64,000 nt of DNA, from positions 49,663,768-49,727,767 of the forward strand of contig NC_064831.1 in the NCBI RefSeq assembly GCF_024166365.1, read 5' to 3'. This DNA comes from Elephas maximus indicus (taxonomy: Eukaryota; Chordata; Mammalia; Proboscidea; Elephantidae). The position numbers and the translations under genes were made by a program. Every line of letters begins with the position of its first letter. The stretch's first letter is position 1. The notes under the pieces were generated by a model. That model was not told the DNA's origin and did not search any database. It worked only from the letters and a program-made list of their open reading frames with translations. Below are positions 22,861-34,369 of this stretch, one piece after another.

Positions 22861-23429
22861 AAATATTAACAGTAGGGGAGCCCGTGCAGAGGGAGAGGCG
22901 ATATATGGGAATTCTCTGTGCTTTCTGTGAAATCTTCTGTAAATATAAAAGTATAATAAGCATATAAAGTGTATTAATAATTTTTAAAATGCATTAAACT
23001 TATAATGTAAGTTAGAGCAGGACCATGAGCACAGGGTGCCAGTCATCTGTGTCTAAGTCTGAAGGAGCTCTTTCAATGAGCATAAAATAAACGTTCTAAG
23101 TGACCAGAAAGCTTTGTATCAAGCTTTTCTTGGCAGCGTTTTTTCTTAGTGTCTCATAAAATAATGGTGTTTCATAAAACAATAATCAATGGCATTGCAG
23201 AGTTGAAGAAATGTAGTGATTAGGGAAAGGTAGGAAAAGTAGTTTCAGAGCTACTAAGTGAGATGTTTCTGGTTGTCATCTTCTTCTTGAGATCATTTCT
23301 GTCCTTCACTCTAGTACTTAGAAGCAGTTCAGTCACGGCCAGCATAGGACGGGATCCCACTGGCCTGTAGATCCCCCTTACTGACTGATCTTAGCCAATC
23401 CCATTTATATATTACTACTAGTCCAAGCT
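22861..23429. other. No gene seen
   Basis: Non-repetitive AT-rich sequence. Confidence 0.45.
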
Positions 23430-23755
23430 GATATGGGGCAGCGGTGGTTCAGTGGTAGAGTTCTTGCCTTCCTTGCCGAAGATGGGTTTGATTCTCTGCC
23501 AATGCACTTCGTGTACAGCCACCACCCATCTGTCAGTGGAGGCTCATGTGTTGATACTGAACAGCTTTCAGCAGAGATTCCAGACTAAGACGGACTAGGA
23601 AGAAAGTCCTGATGATCAACTTCTGAAAATTAGCCAATGAAAACCCTGTGGATCACAACGGTCCAATTTGTAACCAGCCATGGGAATGGCACAGGACCAG
23701 GCAGCGTTTTGTCCCATTGCGTCTGAGTCGGGGCCAACTTGATAGCAGCTAAAAA
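23430..23755 (+). mobile_element. tRNA-Gly-headed SINE with RTE-derived body and tail
   Basis: The head GCGGTGGTTCAGTGGTAGAG, with GGGTTTGATTCTCTGCCAATG, closely follows the A box, B box and 3' stem of tRNA-Gly. The body (CCATCTGTCAGT; CAGACTAAGACGGACTAGG; AACTTCTGAAAATTAGCCAATG) matches the 5' region of the RTE at 36.1-36.3 kb. The tail (GTCTGAGTCGGGGCCAACTTG) matches the RTE 3' end. It differs from the common AfroSINE head. Confidence 0.8.
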
Positions 23756-24454
23756 AACAGCAGCCCAAGTTGATGCCTTTAATTCATACTTTACCTGTGT
23801 CCCTTCGTCTTCATCGATCAGTTCCCTTTCATGGAACTTTCTTGCCTTCCTAGATTTGAGGAAAATGATTGCTCACCAGAACCTTGAGGACACCTATGTG
23901 AGACTTCCTTGTTCATTCTGCACGGGTACAAGTCACCATTGTCTAAGACCTGACTTTGGAACATCTTGTGGGTTTTCACTGAAATGAGAGAAGCCAGGTC
24001 AAATGCTCAGCCCTTCATACTTTTCACCTGCTGCACGAGAGTTCCATCTCTCTCCTATGCCAATAGGCTTAACACCTTTCTTCCCATTTTGTGGCTTTGT
24101 GCACAGCACTTGAGAAATAAGACGAAGATGTGTAGGTTCATGTAACCATCCTCCACCCTGGACCAGCAGTGCTGAGGAGGGCTCTGAGTGGCATTGCTTG
24201 TGGAAAGGTCACCTTCCTGCCTCAGTGGCGGTGCTTGGCTCAGTCATCCTCAGTTCCAGTAAAAAAGCACAATGCTTTATTGCCTTATAGTTAACATCCT
24301 TTCTAACCTCTTATGAAATACTTAGTTTTTATCAATTGGTAAGATAAATTCAGTAGAGGAAAAGAAGTCAATGATTGGACTGAATCCACTAGGAATTACT
24401 GAATTTTCTCACCTATATAACCAAATGATTTGTCTTGCAGCACTTGTGGGCACT
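23756..24454. other. No gene seen
   Basis: Non-repetitive. The frame at 23739-23987 starts inside the SINE and has no recognisable product. Confidence 0.45.
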
Positions 24455-24650
24455 CAGTCATTTAAAAAAGGACTTTATTTTCTGTTCTGTTCCATTCATT
24501 CCAACAGCATTTATTGAACGCAAGTACTAGGCACTGTGCCAGGTGCTAGGGAAACCTAATAAATAAGGGATGATCTTTATCTGCAAGATGGTCACGGGCT
24601 AAAGATGTGGATGGTGGGGTTGAGGCACAGAGAATAAACCAATGTTTTAA
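24455..24650 (-). repeat. L2/MIR-like ancient repeat
   Basis: CAGCATTTATTGAACGCAAG followed by TAGGCACTGTGCCAGGTGCTA is the reverse complement of an L2/MIR 3' end. Confidence 0.55.
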
Positions 24651-24739
24651 CGCTTGTCATTGTGACAAGTGTTAAAAGAAGTCCAAGTTTTGACCTGAAC
24701 AGCCCTCGTATTTAAGCTTTCTGCTTGTGAAACAAAATG

Positions 24740-24970
24740 AGAAAAATTAATAAACACATAAGCATGAAGTCTTGGCATCTTTCAGGAAGTCCTGCCTGAC
24801 CCATACAGGCCGCTAGCTCCCAAAGCCCTTCCCAGAGCACGTAGCACACTGTGTTCACCTGCCTATGTTCCTCCAGTGGCTGTTAATTCCTGGAGGTAGG
24901 AGCCTGTGTTTGGCTCACTAAGCATGTCTCTGTCTCCAGAACAGGTTGAACAGCATAAATGTTTTTTAAG
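24740..24970 (+). repeat. L2 LINE fragment
   Basis: CAGGAAGTCCTGCCTGACCC, CCCAGAGCACGTAGCACACTG and TTCCTGGAGGTAGGAGCCTG follow the L2 3' region in order. Confidence 0.6.
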
Positions 24971-25123
24971 AAAAAAGGATATCATAAAAAGAACATCGTG
25001 CTTGCTTCCCTTGAAGGAGAAAATTTTCTTTCTTTTTTTTTTTTTTGAGGGAGCAACTTTTCTTTTTGTACAGAAATAGTTTATTTATCAGATAAATTTT
25101 TTAAAAAGGTAATACTACCTAGT

Positions 25124-25659
25124 AAGATGTAACAGAAAACCACATCTACCTCGGCCTCCACCAGACTGAGTCCAGTACAACTAGACGGTGCCCAGCTACC
25201 ACCACTGACTGCTCTGACAGGGATCACAATAGAGGGTTCCAGACAGAGCTGGAGAAAAATGTAGAACAAAACTCTAACTCAAAAAGAAAGGCCAGGCTTA
25301 CTGGAGACTGGAGAAACCCTGAAAGTATGGCCCCTGGACACCCTTTCAGCTCAGTAATGAGGTCACTCCTGAGGTTCACCCTTCAGCCAAAGATTGAACA
25401 GGCCCATGGAACAAAACAAGACTAAAGGGGCGTACCAGCCCTGGGAGGGGGCTGGAAGGCAGTATGGGACAGGAAAGCTGGTAACAGGGAACCCAGGTTT
25501 GAGAAGAGTGTTGACATGTCACAGGGTTGTTAACCAATGCCATATAACAATGTGTGTACTGTTTGATGAGGAACTAGTTTGTTCTGTAAAACTTCATCTA
25601 AAGTTCAATTAAAAAGAAAAAACAGAATAAACAACTAAAAAAGATATAACAGAGAAAAC
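25124..25659 (+). mobile_element. L1 3' UTR, 5'-truncated, with target duplication
   Basis: Older L1 3' UTR subfamily (CCTCCACCAGACTGAGTCCAG to CTAAAGTTCAATTAAAAAG). AAGATGTAACAGAAAAC (25124-25140) and AAGATATAACAGAGAAAAC (25641-25659) bracket it, with one substitution and a two-base indel. Confidence 0.85.
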
Positions 25660-26419
25660 ATTATATAGAAATATGATTTTGCTTTTTTTTTTTTTTTTTT
25701 TGGAGCAACTTGATGAGTAGAAATATTTTTTCCCCCAAAGAATCTCTTGTTTCAAACTTAGGGTTCTGAAACTATACCCTTTCAATATTTCAAAGCAACA
25801 AATTGACTTTTTTAAATGAAAAATTGGTAAGAAAACACTATTAAAATATGTCAAGGAAGAAGCGCTATGGATTTACTTATTGTCTTCTTACACTAAGAAT
25901 GTTTCTTTTGGGCTGGTAAATGTTTATCTAGCATGATAGAGTTTGGTCGGGGCCATTTCGTGCCTTCTGTGAGGCAGCCATCACACAATGGGGACGCAGG
26001 AAGAAAGGCAAAGATGTCAGAAAGCCTGGCTGTCCAGAGAGCAGTGAGCCCTGCTATTGCATTGCAATATCTTCCAGCAAGTTGAGTGCGAAGACGTCTG
26101 GCTGTTGAGTGAAGGTGTCTGGATTGTGTTCTCTGAACCCTGCAAGGGGAAGTCTTGGGGATTTTTTTTTGCAGGGGCGTTGTACGGGTAGAGCTGTGCT
26201 TTAAGATGACTAAGCTGATAACAGGAGAGAAGGAGCTGGATCGAGGCAGACAAATGAGCCAAGAGGCAACCACGCTAGTACAGCTGAGAGACAACAACAG
26301 CCTGAGCGAAGGCTGGACAGCAAGAAAGGAGAGCGATGTAGATGGGAAGGAGGGGCCAGCAGCCCTTGGCAATGGACGTGAAAGACAGTTTTGCTTCCTG
26401 CTCTGTACACACGCAGTGC
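25660..26419. other. No gene recognised
   Basis: Contains a T-run (25683-25701) and otherwise unique sequence. Reverse-strand frames (25893-26426, 177 codons; 26017-26262) overlap on different registers and show no domain. Low confidence that any is coding. Confidence 0.4.
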
Positions 26420-26628
26420 CTGGCAATAAACCATTCGCTGTCCAGTCGATTTCAACTCATGGTGATCCCATCTGTGTCAGAGTATAACTGTGCTTCATAG
26501 GGTTTTCAGTGGCTGATTTTTCTGAAATAGATCTCCAGGCCTTTCTTCTGAGGCACCTCTGGGTGGACTCAAACCTCCAATTTTTCAGTTAGAGCCGAGG
26601 ATGTTAACTGTTTGCACCTCCCAGGGAC
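26420..26628 (-). mobile_element. AfroSINE, diverged
   Basis: ATTCGCTGTCCAGTCGATTTC, GGTGATCCCATCTGTGTCAG, GGCACCTCTGGGTGGACTC and a head remnant GTTAACTGTTTGCACCTCC. Confidence 0.8.
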
Positions 26629-27283
26629 TTTACTGAGTGAGAGAACACATGTAGCAGGACGGAAAGAAGATGAATCTAGGACAACACTGAAGAGTCTGGC
26701 CTGGTTGCCCAGGTGGACAGTGGTGCTGGCAGAGATTTGGAACTATAGGGACTCAAGAGGAAACAGGAGGGAACGAGTGTACAGCCTGGGTCAGTTAGGT
26801 TTCCACCGGTATCTGTCTTCTCCCAGCTGCTCTTCTCATGATTTTTTCCTCCACCCTTCTTTCAGCTTCCCTCAGTTACATCAGAACATCTTGTTTGGTT
26901 CCTTCCTAGTAGAATATCCTTGTTTTTAAGAAACATATGGGCACTCACAGTCTGTGGAAAATTCCCACAGACTTTGAATAGCAACTACCATAAAATGCTC
27001 AGTAAATGGAGAGGGATGTTATGTTTAACAGAATTATTTCTGATTTCCTTCAATCTAAGCAGAAAATATTTTTAAAATATCTGTAAAAAGGAGGAGTGTA
27101 CTTTGAAGGCAAAATTGAGCATTACTGTTAAGAAAAAATATTTAAAACTTGGAAATAAGAAAACAGGTGGGGAGCATATCCTTGCAATGGCATACAAGGG
27201 CTTTCTTTAACAAGCTCGCTCAAGAACTACGAAATTGCCCGGGGCAGGGCTGCTCATCCTTCATACTACCAACATTTGGGCTA
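26629..27283. other. No gene seen
   Basis: Non-repetitive. The small frame at 26612-26929 has no recognisable product. Confidence 0.45.
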
Positions 27284-27715
27284 CGTGTTAGTTCCCTACC
27301 CCTGCCGCAAAACTACCACAAACTCAGTGGCTTCAAACAGTAGAAATATATTCTTTCACATGTTTGAAGGCTTAAAGTCCCAGACCAAAGTGTTGGCAGG
27401 GTTGCCTCCTTCTGGAGGCTCTGAGGGACAGTCTGTTCCATGCCTGTCTCCTAGCTGGCGATCTTTGGTGTTCCTTGGCTTGTAGACATATTACTCCAGT
27501 CTCTGCCTCTGTCTTCACTTCCCCTGTGTGGCTGTGTCCAAATTTCCCTCTTCTTATACAACCATCAGTCATTGGGTTTGGGGCCCACCCTAGCCCAGTG
27601 TGACCTTGTCCTAAATTCATTACATCTGCAAAGACCATTTCTAAATAAGATCCCATTCGCAGGCACCAGGTGAACATGCATTTCTTTTGGGGGGTACACT
27701 CTTCAATTCAGTACA
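27284..27715 (-). mobile_element. MaLR-type LTR (MLT1-like), antisense
   Basis: GTGTTAGTTCCCTACCCCTG, GCAAAACTACCACAAACTCAG, GGCAGGGTTGCCTCCTTCTGG and ACATCTGCAAAGACCATTTC. On the reverse strand these give the standard MLT1-like order from GTGTACCCCCCAAAAG. Confidence 0.7.
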
Positions 27716-27721
27716 CGCTGG

Positions 27722-27898
27722 ATAATTCTTTGTTGTGGGAGTTGTCCTGTGCATTGTAGGATGTTTAACAGCATCCCTGATCTCAACCCACTAGGTACTT
27801 TCCTCCACCCTAAGTTGTGAAAACCAGAAATGTCTTCTGACATTTTTAAATGTCCCCTGGTGGGCAAAATCGCCCCTGTTGAGAACCACTGTTCTAAG
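27722..27898 (-). mobile_element. MER5A-like hAT DNA transposon remnant
   Basis: TTGTTGTGGGAGTTGTCCTG, GCATTGTAGGATGTTTAACAG, GTCCCCTGGTGGGCAAAATCG and GTTGAGAACCACTG (reverse of the CAGTGGTTCTCAAC terminus). A clear match to a remembered MER5A consensus. Confidence 0.85.
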
Positions 27899-27982
27899 GA
27901 GTGTGCACTTTTGTTGGCTTTGCTATTTACTATTAATTAAGGGTTTGGACTCAAGGAAGTTAGATACTAACTTATAAATATT

Positions 27983-28185
27983 GTTTGGTAGATAAAACAA
28001 CAACAACAACAAAAAAAAACCAAACCCATTGCCGTCAAGTCAATTCCGACTCATACTCACCCTATAAGACAGAGTAGAACTGCCTCATAGGGTTTCCAAG
28101 GAGCGCCTGGTAGAATCAAATTGCCAAACTTTTGATGAGCAGCTGAACTCAACTACTGCACCACCAGGGCTCCGTTTGGCAGATA
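27983..28185 (-). mobile_element. AfroSINE with 12-bp target duplication
   Basis: CAAACCCATTGCCGTCAAGTC to TACTGCACCACCAGGGCTCC. GTTTGGTAGATA (27983-27994) and GTTTGGCAGATA (28174-28185) flank it. Confidence 0.9.
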
Positions 28186-28887
28186 GTCATGCAAATAATT
28201 TGTACCGAGTAGAGAAGATATTCCCAAATGTTACGAAGATATCCCCAAATGTTACGTTTTGTGTCGCCCTGTAGGGCATTAACCAGTTTTGTACCCAATC
28301 TGTCAACTTAATTTTCACATTCCTTTATAAATGTTTACAAATATCCACTTTCTCAAAATGGTCCACGGGCCAGCCTTACCAACTACTGCCTCTCCTGTTA
28401 ATTAGTGAATCGAGTACACCTTTGATACATGTTCAATTTGTATTTGTAGAGAGTCATGTTTTTAACTTTTTGGAAAATGAGACTGTGACATGTTTATCTT
28501 TTTCTTTCTGCCCTGGCATTACCTGGGGTCGCCATTGTGAACTTTGGGTCAGAAGGTTCCTTGCTATTGGATTTGGTTTCCACTTCTCAAATCTATATCT
28601 ATGGTGCTCTCAAATTCTTCCTGCCTCTCACAGCTCTCTCCTCTTTTTTATCCTCATGGTCACGAACCTGGTTGGGTCCTCCTCATTTCTATTCAGACTA
28701 TTGCAGTATCTTCCCATCTGGTCTCCCATTTCCAGTGTTTTACCCCTTCCTTCTATCCTGGTGAGCTCTACTGCCAAATAAAGATTCTTAGACCAATGTT
28801 CTGAAATGTTGCTCCCAAGAAAAAGACACCAGGCAAGAGGATCACAGAACTTCTGAATTGAAAGAGTTGGTATTTCAGATTCAAGAT
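28186..28887. other. No gene seen
   Basis: Non-repetitive. Three overlapping frames around 28422-28804 on different registers argue against coding. Confidence 0.45.
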
Positions 28888-28931
28888 TGGGGTTAGGGTT
28901 AAGGCTCGGGGTTTAGGGTATAGGGTTAAAG
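28888..28931 (+). repeat. Short interstitial TTAGGG-like tract
   Basis: GGGGTTAGGGTTAAGG, then GGGTTTAGGGTATAGGGTTAA: degenerate telomere-type units. Confidence 0.55.
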
Positions 28932-28934
28932 TTT

Positions 28935-29000
28935 CTATACAGTGAGGAAACTGAGGCTCAGAGAAATCAAGTAGTCAGTTAAAGCTACACAGCGAGGGAG
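28935..29000 (-). repeat. MIR-like fragment interrupted by L1
   Basis: AGTGAGGAAACTGAGGCTCAG and CTACACAGCGAGGGAG are the usual reverse MIR phrases. The L1 at 29013 splits the locus. Confidence 0.5.
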
Positions 29001-30456
29001 AGGAATATTTTTTTTAAATAATTTTTATTGTGCTTTAAGTGAAAGTTTACAAATCAAGTCAGTCTGTCACATATAAGCTTACATACACCTTACTCCATAC
29101 TCCCACTTACTCTCCCCCTAATGAGTCAGCCCGCTCCCTTCTTCCAGTCTCTCCTTTCGTGACAATTTTGCCAATTTCTAACCCTCTCTACCCTCCTATC
29201 TCCCCTCCAGACAAGAGATGCCAACACAGTCTCAAGTGTCCACCTGATACAAGTAGCTCACTCTTCGTCAGCATCTCTCTCCAACCCATTGTCCAGTCCC
29301 TTCCATGTCTGATGAGTTGTCTTCAGGAATGGTTCCTGTCCTGGGCCAACAGAAGGTTTGGGGACCATGACTGCTGGGATTCCTCTAGTCTCAGTCAGAC
29401 CATTAAGTCTGGTCTTTTTATGAGAATTTGGGGTCTGCATCCCACTGATCTCCTGCTCCCTCAGGGGTTCTCTGTTCTGCTCCCTGTCAGGGCAGTCATC
29501 GGTTGTGGCCGGGCACCATCTGGTTCTTCTGGTCTCAGGATGATGTAAGTCTCTGGTTCATGTAGCCCTTTCTATCTCTTGGGCTCATAGTTATCGAGCG
29601 ACCTTGGTGTTCTTCATTCTCCTTTGATCCAGGTGGGTTGAGACCAATTGATGCATCTTAGATGGCTGCTTGTTAGCATTTAAGACCCCAGATGCCACAC
29701 TTCAAAGTGGGATGCAGAATGTTTTCACAATAGAATTATTTTGCCGATTGACTTAGAAGTCCCCTTAAGCCATAGTCCCCAAACCCCCGCCCTTGCTCCT
29801 CTGACCTTTGAAGCATTCAGTTTATCCCAAAAACTTCTTTGTTTTTGGTCCAGTCCAGTTGAGCTGACCTTCCGTGTATTGAGTATTGTCCTTCCCTTCA
29901 CCTAAAGTAGTTCTTATCTACTAACTAATCAGTAAATAACCCTCTCCTCTGTCTGCCTCCCCCCCGTAACCACAAAAATATGTGTTCTTCTCAGTTTATA
30001 CTATTTCTCAAGATCTTATAATAGTGGTCTTATACAATATTTGTCCTTTTGCCTCTGACTAATTTCGCTCAGCATAATGCCTTCCAGGTTCCTCCATGTT
30101 ATGAAATGTTTCACAGATTCGTCACTGTTCTTTATCGATGCGTAGTATTCCATTGTGTGAGTATACCACAATTTATTTAACCATTCATCTGTTGATGGAC
30201 ACCTTGGTTGCTTCCAGCTTTTTGCTATTGTAAACAGAGTTGCAATAAACATGGGTGTGCATATATCTGTTCGTGTAAAGGCTCTTATTTCTCTAGGTAT
30301 ATTCCGAGGAGTGGGATTTCTGGGTTGTATGGTAGTTCTATTTCTAACTTTTTAAGAAAACGCCAGATAGATTTCCAAAGTGGTTGTACCATTTTACATT
30401 CCCACCAGCAGTGTATAAGAGTTCCAATCTCTCCACAGAGGGAGAGGAATATTTTT
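28994..30456 (-). mobile_element. Recent L1 3' end with perfect 19-bp target duplication
   Basis: Antisense L1, 5'-truncated. The 3' end is at about 29013-29050 (ATTTTTATTGTGCTTTAAGTG), then a roughly 950-base 3' UTR. ORF2 C-terminal coding on the reverse strand at about 30016-30430 reads STDEWLNKLWYTHTMEYY. GAGGGAGAGGAATATTTTT is identical at 28994-29012 and 30438-30456. Confidence 0.95.
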
Positions 30457-30945
30457 AAAGAGATTTGTAATTAGGCTAAATGGGTGCTGGACAGTCCCTG
30501 GAAATGGACTTTATGAATAAATCCCAGGTTGTCATTGCAAAGTACAGGACAGAAAATGTTCCCATTGATAGGTGTGGAGAGTGGGGCACAAGATAAACCG
30601 GTCTTTTCTGGCATCAATCAACACCTCAGGAGCAACCCTGATCTGCTTTCCTTTGGCATCAGGATCCTGCTTCCTTTAACCTTAGAAAAGTCTTCCTCAT
30701 TCTGCCACTCATTTGATTGTGTAGCTGGTTTTTCCTGATACTCCCATAATTAATTTTGTTTGCTTTTCATTGTATATTTTTGCTTTCTTCTTACTCTCTG
30801 GCCTCCCAGTCATACTTCCGTCTTCCTTCAGTAACACCACCTTCTAACCTTTCTTCTTGTTGGTCCTTCCACAGAGGAACAAATGACTTAGTCCTAAATT
30901 TCTAAGATTTCTCTAAAACTTTTCCCCATATAAAATTGGGTCAGC
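30457..30945. other. No gene seen
   Basis: Non-repetitive; no convincing frame. Confidence 0.45.
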
Positions 30946-33865
30946 TTGATGTTGTTGTGGTTGTTAGGTGCTATCAAGTTGGTTCTGACTCATAGTGAGC
31001 CCATGTATAACAGAACAAAATGTTGCCTGATCCTGCGCCATCCTCACAATCGTTGTTATGCTTGAGCCCATTGTTACAGCCATTGTGTCAGTCCATCTCA
31101 TTGAGGGTCTTCCTCTCTTTCACTGACCCTTTACTTTACCAAGCAGGATGTCCTTCTCCAGGGACTGATTCCTCCTGATAACATGTAGAAAGTATGTGAG
31201 ACCTAACCTCTCATCCTTGCTTCTAAGAAGCATTCTGGTTGTACCTCTTCCAAGTTGGCAGTCCATGATACATTCAATATTCTTTGCCAATGCCACAATT
31301 CAAAGCCATCTATTCTTCTTTGGTCTTTCTTATTCATTGTCCAGCTTTCACATACATATGAGGTGATTGAAAACACCACAGCTTCGGTCAGTCACACCTT
31401 AGCCTTCAAGGTGACATCTTTGTTTTTTAACACTTTGAAGAGGCCTTTTGTAGCAGATTTGCCCAATGCTATGTGTCTTCTGATTTCTTGACTGCTGCTT
31501 CCATGGGTATTGATTGTGGATCCAAGTGAAATGAAATCCTCAACAACTTTAATCTTTTCTCAGTTTATCATGATGTTGCTTATTGGTCCAGTTGTGAGGA
31601 TTTTTGTTTTCTTTATGTTGAGGTGTAATCCATACTGAAGGCTATAATCTTTGATCTTCATCAGTAAATGCTTCAAGTCCTCTTCACTTTCAGCACGTAA
31701 GGTTGTATCATCTGCATAACACAGGTTGTTAAGGAGTCTTCCTCCAATTCTGATGTTTCATTCTTCTTCATATAGTCCAGCTTCTCAGATTATTTGCTCA
31801 GCATACAGATTGAATAAGTATGGCAAAAGGATACAATCCAGACACACACTTTCTCCTGACTTTAAACCATGCAGTGTCCCCTTGTTCTGTTCAGTTGACT
31901 GCCTCTTAATCCACTTACAGGTCCCTTAGAAGCAGAATTAAGTGTTCTAGAATTCCCATTCTTTGCGATGTTATCCATAATTTGTTATGATCCACACAGT
32001 CGAATGCCTTAGCATAGTAATTAAAACACAGGTAAACATCTTTCTTGTATTCTCTGCTTGCAGCCAGGATACATCTGACATCAGCTATGATATCCCTGGT
32101 TCTATGTCCTCTTCTGAACCTGACTTGAATTTCTGGCAGTTTCCTGTCTATATACTGTTGCTGCTGCTTTTGAATGATCTTCAGAAAAAATTGACTTGCG
32201 TGTGATATTAATAATATTTTTCAATAATTTACCCATTCATTTGGATCACCTTTCTTGGGAATAAGCATAAATGTGGATCTCTTCCATTCAGTTGGCCAGG
32301 TAGCTCTCTTCCAAATTTCTTGGCATAGATGAGTGAGCACTTCTAGCGCTGCATCTGTTTGTTGAAACATCTCAAATGGTATTCCATCAATTCCTGGAGC
32401 CTTGTTTTTTGCCAATGCCTTCAGTGCAGCTTGGACTTCTTCCCTCAGTACCATCAGTTTCTGATCATATGCTACCTCCTGAAATGGTATAGTGACTCTG
32501 TGTATTCCTTCCATCTTCTTTTGATGCTTCCTGCATCGTTTAATATTTTCCCCGTAGAATCCTTCACCATTGCAGCTTGAGGCTTGAATTTTTTCTTCAG
32601 TTCTTTCAGCTTGAGAAATGCCAGGCATGTTCTTCCTTTTTGGTTTTCTATCTTCAGGTGTTTGCACACGTCATTATAATACTTTGTCTTCTTGAGCCAC
32701 CATTTGAAATCTTCTGTTCAGCTCTTTCATCATTTCTTCCTTTTGCTTTAGCTACTCTACACTCAAGGGCAAGTTTCAGAGCCTCCCCCCAACAACTATT
32801 TAGGTCTTTTCTTTCTTTCCTGTCTTTTAAATAGCTTTTTGCTTTCTTTATATATGATATCCTTGATGTCATCACATAACCCGTCTGGTCCTCAGTCATT
32901 AGTGTTCAATGCATCAAATCTATTCTTGAGATGGTCTCTAAATTCAGGTGGGATATACTCAAGGTTGTATTTTGGCTTTTGTGGACTTATGCTAATTTTC
33001 TTCAGTTTCAACTTGAACTTGCATACGAGCAATTGATGGTCTGTTTCACAGTTAGCCTCTAGCCTTGTTCCGACTCATGATAATGAGCTTGTCCATCGTC
33101 TCTTTCCATAGATGTAGTTGATTTGATTCCTGGGTATTCCATCCGGGGAGGTCCATGTGTATAGTTGCCATTTATGTTGTTGAAAAGATATTTGCAATGA
33201 AGAAGTCATTGGCCTTGCAAAATTCTATCATGGGACCCCCAGCATTGTTTCTATCACCAAGGTAATACTTTCCAACTACCAATCCTTCTTCTTTGTTTCC
33301 AACTATCACATTGCAATCACTATTAATTATCAATGCATTTTGATTGCCTTTTGATCAATTTCAGACTGCAATAGTTGGTAAAGATCTTCAATTTCTTCAT
33401 CTTTTGCCTTAGTGGTTGGTGCGTAAATTTGAATAATAGTCATATTAACTGGTCTTCCTTGTAGGCATATGGATATTATCCTATCACTGACAGCATTGTA
33501 CTTCAGGATAGATCTTGAAATGTTCTTTTGGACAATGAATGCAATGCTATTCCTCTTCAATTTGTCATTCTGGCTTAGTAGGCCATATGATTCTCTGATT
33601 CAAAATGACTAATACCAGCCCATTTCAGATCACTAATGCCTAGGATATCGATGTTTACGTGTTCCATTTCATTTTTGATGACTTCCAATTTTCCTAGATT
33701 TATGCTTTGTACATTACGTGTTTCAATTATTTATGGATGTTTGCAGCTGTTTCTTCTCATGCCAATCAGCAAATGAAGGTCCCAAGAGTTTGACTGCATC
33801 CATGTCATTAAGATCGGCTCTGTTTTGAGCAGGCAGCTCTTTCCCAGCTTTATATTAGATACCAT
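30946..33865 (-). mobile_element. Nearly full-length RTE (BovB-like) LINE, defective
   Basis: Antisense element of about 2.9 kb. On the reverse strand: the start of the ORF near 33860 (AAAGAGCTGCCTGCTC), apurinic-endonuclease-like domain (33.0-33.7 kb), linker (KLKLKKI; 32.5-33.0 kb), RT (31.7-32.4 kb, including ALAKNKAPGIDGIPFEMF at about 32.4 kb), C-terminal WTMNK..RR-type region (31.2-31.5 kb), and a 3' end with GTTGTTGTGGTTGTTAGG at 30946. Many stops and frameshifts; not functional. Confidence 0.92.
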
Positions 33866-34369
33866 TTATTTCTGTACTGTTGTGCAGACTAAATAAGTAT
33901 CACAGCCCTGTGTTTGTGAATGGGCGTGTGATTGGAATCCACTATAGTATCTTACTTAGATAAGACCCAAGGTGCATGGACTCTGCCACCCAGAATGCAC
34001 CCATAATTAGCTGCTGTCTAATAAAGACAATAAAATCTCGTGTTATACCAGTTTAGATTTGGTTTGTTTGTTTTCATTTCAATGAATTAAGTTCTATTCC
34101 CCCATAGAATCACCGTCAGTGTATGGTTTTTCAAAATCACTGACTGATGTTTATATATCAAAAATCAAATGTATTTTTTTTTTGAACTGGGCAGCACTTC
34201 CTCTTCAAAGCAGTTCTGTTTCCTGAGGCTTCTCTCCACACTAGCCCAGCTCACTGCTATTTGGCATTTTCCTGAAGTGTCAAATGAAAAGGTCAGAAGC
34301 TTTATTTTCAAGCACAGTTATTTGGTCCTGAAATAATCATTGCCTTCCATACTTCATGCTACATTATCA
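33866..34369. other. No gene seen
   Basis: Non-repetitive. Two AATAAA-like motifs occur near 34020-34035 without a supporting gene. Confidence 0.4.

Noticed and set aside
23430..23510. Functional tRNA-Gly gene
   Set aside because: The head is fused to RTE-derived sequence and the anticodon arm is not clearly paired, so it is a SINE and not a tRNA gene.
25893..26426. 177-codon reverse-strand frame
   Set aside because: Other frames overlap it in different registers, it reads into an AfroSINE, and the peptide has no recognisable domain.
28422..28804. Three overlapping hydrophobic frames
   Set aside because: They use all three registers of one T/C-rich stretch, typical of composition and not coding.
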